From positions 62,001 to 126,000 of the forward strand of contig NZ_JBAMDD010000003.1 of the NCBI RefSeq assembly GCF_036961565.1: 64,000 nt of DNA, given 5' to 3'. The DNA comes from Chitinimonas sp036961565. Its GTDB lineage: Bacteria > Pseudomonadota > Gammaproteobacteria > Burkholderiales > Chitinimonadaceae. Of the stretch, positions 1 through 6,535 are shown one piece after another (position 1 is the first letter of the stretch; each line of letters begins with the position of its first letter). The notes beneath the pieces were generated by a model. It worked only from the letters and a program-made list of their open reading frames with translations, was not told the DNA's origin and ran no database searches. A program made the position numbers and the translations under genes.

Positions 1-463
1 AGGCCATATCTGCCGGTGTATGGCCCGGTACGAAGAGGGCCTGGGCGGATAGTGTACCGATCTGGAATGTTTCGCCATCGCGGAACAGATGGTCGAACTG
101 ACTGCCATCGGCCTCGAAGCCGGACTCGAAATGGAATATGCCGGAAAAAATCGCCTGCACCTGCCGTATATGCTCACCAATGGCCACGGTGCCGCCGCAT
201 TGCTGCTTTAGATAGGCCGCTGCGGACAGATGGTCGGCATGGGCGTGGGTTTCCAGTATCCATTCCAGCCTCAGTTGCTGCGCGTGAAGAAACGCAATCA
301 GTTGATCGGCATTGCGCGTGCTGGTGCGGCCTGCCTTGGGGTCGTAGTCCAATACGGGGTCGATGATGGCAGCGTGGCCGCCGCTATGGTCATACACCAC
401 GTAGCTGATAGTACCGGTGACGGGCTCATGGAAGGCTTGAATCTGGGCGCTGGCGGAACTCAT
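1..463 (-). CDS. MBL-fold metallo-hydrolase, Blh / persulfide dioxygenase-like (C-terminus cut by window start)
   Basis: The reverse strand reads MSSASAQIQAFHEP and continues without a stop to base 1. The metal-binding motif THAHADHLS lies near residue 70 and a second metal ligand sits in PGHTPAD near residue 145, both typical of the metallo-beta-lactamase fold. The close match in layout is the ETHE1/Blh branch (persulfide dioxygenases and Blh proteins linked to BigR), in which the enzyme oxidises glutathione persulfide to sulfite; the substrate here is inferred. The start at 463 has GGAG about 8 bases upstream. The gene is divergent from an ArsR-family repressor with two cysteines, the usual context of blh. 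About the last third or more is outside the window, so the rhodanese or DUF442 fusions seen in some relatives cannot be checked. Confidence 0.85.
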   Translation of the reverse strand, partial: MSSASAQIQAFHEPVTGTISYVVYDHSGGHAAIIDPVLDYDPKAGRTSTRNADQLIAFLHAQQLRLEWILETHAHADHLSAAAYLKQQCGGTVAIGEHIRQVQAIFSGIFHFESGFEADGSQFDHLFRDGETFQIGTLSAQALFVPGHTPADMA

Positions 464-486
464 GGGTATGCTCCTAATCAATATGC

Positions 487-521
487 TTGAAAACATAATG
501 TAAAAACGTATAATGTGTCAA
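487..521. promoter_or_regulatory. Overlapping divergent promoters with AT-rich operator, bigR/blh intergenic region
   Basis: The plus strand carries TTGAAA (487-492), a 16-base spacer and a perfect TATAAT (509-514), placed to serve the repressor gene. The minus strand carries a perfect TTGACA (521-516) with TATGTT (497-492) 18 bases on, placed to serve the MBL gene. The near-palindrome ACATAATGT (493-501) lies inside both promoters. A repressor bound there would shut both genes at once, as known for BigR-type autoregulation. The boxes are read directly; the operator role is inferred. Confidence 0.65.
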
Positions 522-550
522 CTATCAGACGGTCACCAGAGGTAGAAACG

Positions 551-883
551 ATGACACCAGAACAGCTGGAAGGCTTGCGTGGCGCGGCAAGCCAAGCTGC
601 CGCGCTGCTCAAGGCGCTGGCTAATGAAGACCGCTTGCTGCTGCTCTGCCAACTAGTGGAGGGTGAGCGAACCGTGTCCGAACTCGAATCCATGACCGGT
701 ATACGCCAGCCTACCTTGAGCCAGCAACTGGGCGTGCTTCGCAACGAGCAATTGGTCAGCACCCGGCGTGAAGGCAAATATATCTATTACAGCTTGGCCA
801 GTACCGAAGTCAGCCGGGTGCTGGGTTTGATGTACGAACTGTACTGTCCGCCAAATCAGAAGGAGACTTCGCATGCAGCTTGA
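551..883 (+). CDS. bigR: ArsR-family thiol-redox repressor, BigR/SqrR-like
   Basis: A 110-residue winged-helix repressor. The recognition helix region contains TLSQQLGVLR (residues 55-64), typical of ArsR proteins. There are exactly two cysteines, C33 and C99, at the places of the pair that forms a regulatory disulfide or polysulfide bridge in BigR and SqrR; metal-site motifs of classical ArsR/SmtB are absent. In that family persulfide-driven linkage of the pair releases DNA. I chose ATG 551 over an in-frame GTG at 515 because 515 would lie in the promoter -10 region and 551 has AGAGGT upstream. It overlaps the next gene by 11 bases, so it heads the operon 551-3437. Confidence 0.85.
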   Translation: MTPEQLEGLRGAASQAAALLKALANEDRLLLLCQLVEGERTVSELESMTGIRQPTLSQQLGVLRNEQLVSTRREGKYIYYSLASTEVSRVLGLMYELYCPPNQKETSHAA

Positions 884-1310
884 TACCTTGCACTTCACAC
901 CGCTGGCTTCATTGTTTGGGGGCGTGCTGATAGGCCTGGCCGCAGGCGGTTTTGCCTTGCTGCTGGGGCGTATCATGGGCGTCTCCGGCATCGTGGGTGG
1001 GTTGTTGAGCCGAGGTGGCCAGGGCGACCGTGCCTGGCGCCTGAGCTTTATAGTGGGTCTGCTGGCGGCACCGCTAGTGTGGCAGCTCGGGTGGCGTCTC
1101 CCCGATATCCAGGTGGCTGCCGGCCCGGTCACTTTGGTGCTTGCTGGTCTGCTGGTCGGGTTCGGTACACGCCTGGGGTCGGGATGCACCAGCGGTCACG
1201 GCGTCTGCGGCCTGGCGCGAGGAACCCTGCGCTCACTGATTGCCACCATGACCTTTATGCTGGTCGCTGTGGTGACGGTGTACATCATGCGTCATGCACT
1301 GGGAGCTTGA
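873..1310 (+). CDS. YeeE/YedE family membrane protein, N-terminal-half type (split TsuA-like transporter)
   Basis: A 145-residue protein with about four hydrophobic segments. The signature GSGCTSGHGVCG lies near residues 107-118 and provides two cysteines. In the YeeE/YedE (DUF395) family, which includes the thiosulfate transporter TsuA, conserved cysteines relay the sulfur anion through the pore. Here the family fold is divided between this gene and the next. The start has a strong GAAGGAGA sequence upstream and overlaps bigR by 11 bases, so translation is probably coupled. In BigR operons such paired proteins are linked to sulfur-compound transport; the transported species is not shown by the sequence. 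Confidence 0.85.
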   Translation: MQLDTLHFTPLASLFGGVLIGLAAGGFALLLGRIMGVSGIVGGLLSRGGQGDRAWRLSFIVGLLAAPLVWQLGWRLPDIQVAAGPVTLVLAGLLVGFGTRLGSGCTSGHGVCGLARGTLRSLIATMTFMLVAVVTVYIMRHALGA

Positions 1311-1311
1311 G

Positions 1312-1731
1312 ATGAAATCGTCACTGACTGCTGGCCTCTTGGGGCTCTTGTTTGGTTTGGGTTTATTGCTGGCGGGGATGGCAAACCCGGCAAAGGTATC
1401 TGGCTTTCTGGATATTGCCGGGCTTTGGGATCCCAGCCTTGCCCTGGTGATGGTCGGCGGGATTTGTGCAGCGACCGGATTGCTGGCCTGGGCTGGGCAT
1501 CGACAGCGCAGCCTGCTGGGCTTGCCCATGCAATTGCCCAAGCCCGGCAAGCCGGATGCGCGCCTGCTGCTGGGTGCCGCCTTGTTTGGGCTGGGCTGGG
1601 GGCTGGCCGGTATTTGCCCTGGGCCGGCATTGCTGGGCCTGGCAACCGGTGAGGCGGCTTTTGTGCCATTTGTACTCGCCATGCTGGCCGGTATGGGCTT
1701 ATACAATCTGCTGCCCCCACCTCGCTCCTGA
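1312..1731 (+). CDS. YeeE/YedE family membrane protein, C-terminal-half type (DUF6691)
   Basis: A 139-residue membrane protein starting MKSSLTAG, with four hydrophobic segments and the family signature GICPGPA near residues 102-108, which supplies a single cysteine. Together with the two cysteines of the preceding protein this gives three, the number that is functionally important in TsuA. The start at 1312 overlaps the stop codon of the preceding gene only by tight spacing (TGAGATG), so the pair is very likely translated together in equal amounts. An upstream in-frame ATG at 1294 would lie inside the preceding gene and is less likely. Confidence 0.82.
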   Translation: MKSSLTAGLLGLLFGLGLLLAGMANPAKVSGFLDIAGLWDPSLALVMVGGICAATGLLAWAGHRQRSLLGLPMQLPKPGKPDARLLLGAALFGLGWGLAGICPGPALLGLATGEAAFVPFVLAMLAGMGLYNLLPPPRS

Positions 1732-1739
1732 GTGCCGCC

Positions 1740-3437
1740 ATGCCTGATTGGCTTAGACATTATCGCCGTGGCGATCTCCCGCACGATCTGCTGGCCAGCC
1801 TGACGCTGTTGGTGCTGTTGATTCCGCAGGGGCTGGCCTACGCCCTGTTGGCCGGCTTGCCACCACAGGCGGGCTTGTACGCCAGCATCGTACCGGTGGT
1901 GGTGTATGCCTTGCTGGGCTCCAGTGCCACCTTATCGGTCGGGCCTGCTGCCTTGCCCTCGCTGATGACCGCTACCGCCTTGGCGGGCATGGCTGCACCG
2001 GGCAGTGCCGCCTGGATGGCGCTGGCGGGTATGGTTGCACTGCTGTCGGGTGTCTTGCGCATGGGCCTGGCCTGGCTGCGTTTCGGCTTTATCGCCAACT
2101 TTCTGTCGCACTCGGTGGTGGGGGGCTTTGTCAGTGGCTCGGCGCTGTTGATCGTACTGAGCCAGCTGCCACAACTGCTGGGCATCAGCGCCCATGGCGC
2201 TACGGCCTGGCAGATTGCCACCGAACTGGTGCGGGCATTGCCACAGACCAATCTGCACGCACTGATGCTGTCCGGGGCGGCGCTAGTCTTGTTGCTGGCT
2301 GGCCGGCGCTGGATCAAGCCCGGCCTGCAGAAGCTGGGTCTGAGTGCACAGGCGGCCGATCTGTGGGGCAAGGCTTTTCCCATCGTGGTGGTGGTGGCAG
2401 GTGCCGTTGCCAGTAGCCTGCTGGCCTTGCCGGTGCGCTCGGTGGGTGTGCTGCCGGCCGGGTTACCGCCATTGGCCTGGCCCGCCATGGATATCGCCAC
2501 TGCAGGAGCCATCGTGCCGGCCATACTGGCCATTGCCCTGGTAGGTTTTGTCGATAGCTATTCGATTGCCCAGTCCCTTGCACTCAAGCGCCGCGAAAGT
2601 GTGGACCCAAATCGGGAGCTGCTGGCGCTGGGTGCCGCCAATACGGCGGCAGGACTGACTGGGGGTTTCCCTGTTTCTGCCAGTTTTGGCCGCTCTGCTG
2701 CCAATGAACTGGCAGGCGCCCGTACCCAGTTGGCGGGGGTGCTGACTGCGGCCTGGATAGCCCTGATATTGCTGGTATTTACCGATTTGTTCGCCAGCAT
2801 GCCGCTGGCTGTATTGTCGGCCACCATCGTGGTCGCCGTCTCGCAGATGATTGATCTGTCCATCTTTAGGCTGGCATGGCGCTACGACAGGCGGGATGCC
2901 TTAGTCTATCTGGCAACCTTGGTTGGGGTGCTGGTGCTGGGGGTGGTCGATGCCATCCTGCTGGGCGTCGGGCTGTCGCTGGCGCTGTTTATCTGGCGCA
3001 CCAGCCAACCCCACCTGGCTGTGCTGGGACGGGTGGCTGGGACGGAACATTACCGCAATGTGCTGCGCTACGAAGTCGATACCGAACCCGAGATACTGGC
3101 GGTGCGGATAGACGAAAGCCTGTACTTTGCCAATATCCGCTTCGTGCGGGCCGGTCTGGTGACCATGCTGGGGCAGCGACCCAAAACACGGGAGCTATTA
3201 CTGGTGCTGTCGGCCGTCAATGCCATCGATGTTTCGGCGCTGCAAGGTTTGCGTGAATTGAACCGGGTATTGCTGGAGCAGGGGGTGAGGCTGCATTTTG
3301 CGGTGGTGAAGGGGCCGGTGATGGACCAGCTCAAGCAGAGCGGTTTTCTCGACGAGCTGTCCGGGCAGGTGCATCTGTCCACCCATGCGGCCATGCAGGC
3401 ACTCAAGGCCAGCCATGGCCAGGACTATGTCATCTAG
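1740..3437 (+). CDS. SulP-family inorganic anion transporter with STAS domain
   Basis: A 565-residue SLC26/SulP protein. The N-terminal signature begins with HDLLASLTLLVLLIPQGLAYA (residues about 15-35), followed by about 10-12 membrane segments. The motif PVSASFGRSAAN near residue 315 matches the substrate-site helix region. A cytoplasmic STAS domain fills about residues 440-555, with the core VNAIDVSALQGLREL. SulP proteins move sulfate, bicarbonate or dicarboxylates; the operon context with BigR and a persulfide-type enzyme suggests sulfite or sulfate handling, which is inference. It follows the DUF6691 gene after 8 bases and ends the operon. Confidence 0.88.
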   Translation: MPDWLRHYRRGDLPHDLLASLTLLVLLIPQGLAYALLAGLPPQAGLYASIVPVVVYALLGSSATLSVGPAALPSLMTATALAGMAAPGSAAWMALAGMVALLSGVLRMGLAWLRFGFIANFLSHSVVGGFVSGSALLIVLSQLPQLLGISAHGATAWQIATELVRALPQTNLHALMLSGAALVLLLAGRRWIKPGLQKLGLSAQAADLWGKAFPIVVVVAGAVASSLLALPVRSVGVLPAGLPPLAWPAMDIATAGAIVPAILAIALVGFVDSYSIAQSLALKRRESVDPNRELLALGAANTAAGLTGGFPVSASFGRSAANELAGARTQLAGVLTAAWIALILLVFTDLFASMPLAVLSATIVVAVSQMIDLSIFRLAWRYDRRDALVYLATLVGVLVLGVVDAILLGVGLSLALFIWRTSQPHLAVLGRVAGTEHYRNVLRYEVDTEPEILAVRIDESLYFANIRFVRAGLVTMLGQRPKTRELLLVLSAVNAIDVSALQGLRELNRVLLEQGVRLHFAVVKGPVMDQLKQSGFLDELSGQVHLSTHAAMQALKASHGQDYVI

Positions 3438-3579
3438 CTTTGATGGCTGTGCCCGCTTGTACGTGTTGGTGATAGCTTTATTGCTATCGTTATGTGAGAA
3501 ACGTTTGATTTTTTCTTGTTGTGGCAGGGGGCTATGATAGGGCCATCGACTTAAGCGCAGTAGCACCTAGGAGCCCATC

Positions 3580-3801
3580 ATGGCCAAGACCGCGACATTT
3601 GCCCTTACCCACTTTGGGGTGGCCTTCAGTGTGGCCTATATGCTGACTGGCAGCATAGGTATCAGCAGCACGCTGGCCTTGGTGGAGCCCGCCGTGAATA
3701 CCGTAGCCTACTACTTTCACGAGAAAGCCTGGCTGCGGTTTGGCCGAGGGCCGGATGCTGCCAAGCCAGTGCAGCACTTCGGCCATGCTCATGCGGGGTA
3801 G
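3580..3801 (+). CDS. DUF2061 family membrane protein
   Basis: A 73-residue protein with the family core EPAVNTVAYYFHEKAW (residues 36-51) and two hydrophobic stretches. DUF2061 proteins are small inner-membrane proteins of unknown function. The start has GGAG about 7 bases upstream. A TATGAT at 3533-3538 is a possible -10 box. Its last 13 bases overlap the end of the convergent anmK gene. A short inverted repeat, GATAGC/GCTATC (3471-3488), lies in the spacer after the SulP gene but has no following T-run, so it is not called a terminator. Confidence 0.8.
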   Translation: MAKTATFALTHFGVAFSVAYMLTGSIGISSTLALVEPAVNTVAYYFHEKAWLRFGRGPDAAKPVQHFGHAHAG

Positions 3802-4889
3802 ATGGCACCCAGTACCCTGGGGCCTGCTGCACCCGTCACGGCAGGCAGGTTGCCCGGCAGCCCAGCCAGGCATTGCTTAGCCAGCCAGGCAAAGGCCACG
3901 GCTTCAACCCAGTCGGGGTGCAGACCCAATACCTCGGTGCTATCCAATCTGCGCGGGGCCAGCAAGTCAGCCAGCCGGCGCATCAGCAGGCTGTTGCGTG
4001 CGCCGCCGCCGCATACATAGACCTCACTGGCTTGCGCAGCGTGCCGGCTGATTTCATCAGCGATGCTGCGCGCTGTGAATTCCAGCAGGCTGGCCTGTAC
4101 ATCTTGTGGCGGAATGGCCGGCAGTTGCGCCAGGATGGCATCCAGCCAGCGTAGATGGAACAGATCTCGCCCGGTACTCTTGGGTGGATGCTGGGCCAGA
4201 TAAGGCTGGGCCAGCAGGGCCGCGAGCAAATCGTCATTGACTGCGCCCGTGGCGGCCCAGCCGCCATCGGCATCATAGGCCCAGCCCTGGTGGCGGGTCG
4301 TCCAACCATCCATCAGCACATTGCCGGGGCCGGTATCCCAACCGCGTACTTCACCGTGGCTGGGTAGATCGGTCACATTGCCGATACCGCCTATGTTGAT
4401 GATGGCACGATGCGCGGCAGCGCCAAACAAGCCACGATGGAAGGCGGGCACCAACGGTGCACCCTGGCCCCCGGCGGCGACGTCGCGGCTGCGGAAATCA
4501 CTGACCACCGTAATGCCGGTCTGCTCCGCCAGTCGCGCTGCATTGCCTATTTGCAGCGTATAGGCCAGCTCGGGCCTATGTCGTATGGTCTGGCCATGCA
4601 TGCCGATGGCGCGTACCTGCACGGGCGCGACATCGGCCTGGGCCAGGGTATCGGTGATCGCGGCGGCATAGGCATCTGCCAGGGCATTGGCTGCCAGCGC
4701 GGCCTGGTGTAGTTCATCCGTCTGCGGGCTTTGCAGGGCCAGCAACTCAGTACGCAGGGCAGGTGTGAACGGCTGCAGCGTGGCATGCAGCAGGCGGGGG
4801 GCGGTGTCCGCATAGTCCACCAAGGCACAGTCAATACCATCCAGGCTGGTGCCGGACATCAGGCCGATATAGAGCTGGGGAGTGGGCAT
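3789..4889 (-). CDS. anmK: Anhydro-N-acetylmuramic acid kinase
   Basis: A 366-residue protein, the usual family length. The N-terminus reads YIGLMSGTSLDGIDCAL, the diagnostic AnmK motif. GWDTGPGNVLMDGW near residue 180 and YVCGGGARNSLLM near residue 290 belong to the ASKHA-type kinase fold. The enzyme phosphorylates 1,6-anhydro-MurNAc released from peptidoglycan and opens the ring, giving MurNAc-6-phosphate for recycling in the cytoplasm. It stands alone, convergent with the DUF2061 gene. No murQ or other recycling gene is next to it; PBP1A is nearby, but in a separate unit. Confidence 0.95.
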   Translation of the reverse strand: MPTPQLYIGLMSGTSLDGIDCALVDYADTAPRLLHATLQPFTPALRTELLALQSPQTDELHQAALAANALADAYAAAITDTLAQADVAPVQVRAIGMHGQTIRHRPELAYTLQIGNAARLAEQTGITVVSDFRSRDVAAGGQGAPLVPAFHRGLFGAAAHRAIINIGGIGNVTDLPSHGEVRGWDTGPGNVLMDGWTTRHQGWAYDADGGWAATGAVNDDLLAALLAQPYLAQHPPKSTGRDLFHLRWLDAILAQLPAIPPQDVQASLLEFTARSIADEISRHAAQASEVYVCGGGARNSLLMRRLADLLAPRRLDSTEVLGLHPDWVEAVAFAWLAKQCLAGLPGNLPAVTGAAGPRVLGAIYPA

Positions 4890-5197
4890 GGCGCTTGGAG
4901 GCGAAGTCGGGAGGGCAATAGCCTACCAGTCTGGGCGCCTGTTCAGGATCTTTTCCCGACAGGTGCGAAGGCGAAAAAACTTTGAACAGGCTTTTCGATC
5001 CTGCGCCAGGTTTACTCCCACACCCGACAGGCCGGCCAGCGCTCATCCATGCCTTGAACTCATGACAAGCGCTGACGCGACGACAGCATTGATGACTGCA
5101 TAGGATGTGGGTAGTACCCCGGTTTGCGCTAGAATCACCGGTTCCGATTTTTACGGCGCCGTGTCGGTGCCCTGTTTGCCCTGTGGAGAGTTCCTAC
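4890..5197. promoter_or_regulatory. Divergent intergenic region anmK / tyrS
   Basis: This 308-base stretch holds no convincing gene. A TAGAAT at 5130-5135 is a plausible -10 box for tyrS. A clear -35 is not visible. GGAGAG at 5185-5190 is the tyrS ribosome binding site. I see no T-box or other leader structure, which would be unusual for tyrS in this group anyway. Confidence 0.45.
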
Positions 5198-6472
5198 ATG
5201 TCCCAATCCAGCCTTATCCAGGATCTGCAAGATCGTGGCCTGATCGCACAAGCGACAGATGCTGCGGCGCTCGACGAACTGCTGGCCAAGGAATCGGTGA
5301 CCCTCTATTGCGGCTTTGACCCGACGGCGGACAGCCTGCACATAGGCAGCCTGGTGCCCATCCTGGTGCTCAAGCGCTTCCAGCAGGCTGGTCACAAGCC
5401 GATTGCCCTGGTAGGTGGCGCCACCGGCATGATAGGCGACCCCAGCTTCAAGTCGGCAGAGCGCAAGCTCAATACGCCCGATGTGATCGAGGGCTGGGTT
5501 GCCAAGATACGTGCCCAGGTGGAGCCTTTCCTCCAGTTCGACGGTGCTAATGCCGCCATCATGGCCAACAACCACGATTGGTTCGGCCCCATGAGCGTGC
5601 TGGATTTCCTGCGCGATATCGGCAAGCATTTCTCGGTCAATGCCATGATCAAGAAGGAGTCGGTACAGCAGCGTATCAACCGCGACGACCAGGGCATCTC
5701 CTTCACCGAGTTTGCCTATAGCCTGCTGCAAGGTTACGACTTCACCGAGCTGAACCGCCGTCACGGTTGCCGCCTGCAAATAGGTGGGTCTGATCAGTGG
5801 GGCAATATCACGGCGGGTACCGACCTGACCCGGCGCCTGAACCAGCAGCAGGTGTTTGGCCTGACACTACCGCTGGTGACCAAGTCCGATGGCACCAAGT
5901 TTGGCAAGACCGAGACCGGCACCATCTGGCTCGATGCCAAGAAGACCTCGCCTTATGCTTTCTACCAGTTCTGGCTGGGCACGGCCGATGCCGATGTGTA
6001 CACCTTCCTGCGTTACTTTACCTTCCTGTCACCTGCCGAGATCAATGCCATCGAGGCGGCCGACAAGGCTCGTGAAGGCAAGCCTGAGGCACAGCGCATC
6101 CTGGCAGAGCAGGTGACGGCCATCGTCCACGGCCCTGGTGCAGTCGAGGCGGCGCAACGTATCAGCCAAAGCCTGTTCAGCGACAGCCTTGCGGCCCTGA
6201 CCGAATCGGACTTCGAGCAACTGGCCCAGGATGGCATGCCCGGTGTTGTGCTGGAGCGATCGGTGACCGGCCTGATCGATGCACTGGTGGCCGCCAATCT
6301 GGCCAAGTCCAAGAGCGAGGCGCGTACCTTTATCCAGAGCGGTGCGGTCAGCATCAACGGCAGCCGCGCTGATACGCTAGAGCATAGTTTTGGCGATGCG
6401 GAGCGTCTGTTCGGCCGCTTTACACTGCTCAAGCGTGGCAAGAAGAACTATGGTTTGATCAGCTGGCAGTGA
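5198..6472 (+). CDS. tyrS: Tyrosyl-tRNA synthetase
   Basis: A 424-residue class I synthetase that charges tRNA-Tyr. The HIGH-type motif appears as LHIGSL near residue 48, and the KMSKS-type loop as KFGKT near residue 231, the variant used by E. coli-type TyrS. YSLLQGYDF and GGSDQWGNI line the tyrosine pocket. An S4 RNA-binding domain covers about residues 360-420. I chose ATG 5198 because GGAGAG lies just upstream and the protein then starts MSQSSLIQDL; an upstream in-frame codon at 5105 would start before the putative -10. The gene is monocistronic and ends before a strong terminator. Confidence 0.97.
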   Translation: MSQSSLIQDLQDRGLIAQATDAAALDELLAKESVTLYCGFDPTADSLHIGSLVPILVLKRFQQAGHKPIALVGGATGMIGDPSFKSAERKLNTPDVIEGWVAKIRAQVEPFLQFDGANAAIMANNHDWFGPMSVLDFLRDIGKHFSVNAMIKKESVQQRINRDDQGISFTEFAYSLLQGYDFTELNRRHGCRLQIGGSDQWGNITAGTDLTRRLNQQQVFGLTLPLVTKSDGTKFGKTETGTIWLDAKKTSPYAFYQFWLGTADADVYTFLRYFTFLSPAEINAIEAADKAREGKPEAQRILAEQVTAIVHGPGAVEAAQRISQSLFSDSLAALTESDFEQLAQDGMPGVVLERSVTGLIDALVAANLAKSKSEARTFIQSGAVSINGSRADTLEHSFGDAERLFGRFTLLKRGKKNYGLISWQ

Positions 6473-6490
6473 TGCGGGCCTAAAGAAAAA

Positions 6491-6515
6491 CGGCGCACGA
6501 TGCGCCGTTTTTTTT
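6491..6515. terminator. Bidirectional rho-independent terminator, tyrS / mrcA
   Basis: Stem CGGCGCA/TGCGCCG (6491-6497 and 6501-6507) with a 3-base loop, followed by eight T on the plus strand and preceded by an A-rich run that serves the minus-strand mrcA gene. Confidence 0.92.
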
Positions 6516-6535
6516 GCGTCCCGCCAGCCTCTCGG

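Noticed and set aside
16..490. Two plus-strand frames over the first gene
   Set aside because: The minus strand encodes a clear MBL-fold protein with metal-binding motifs over the same bases.
5105..5197. N-terminal extension of TyrS by 31 residues
   Set aside because: It would start upstream of the likely -10 box and has no ribosome site; GGAGAG before 5198 fits the usual N-terminus.
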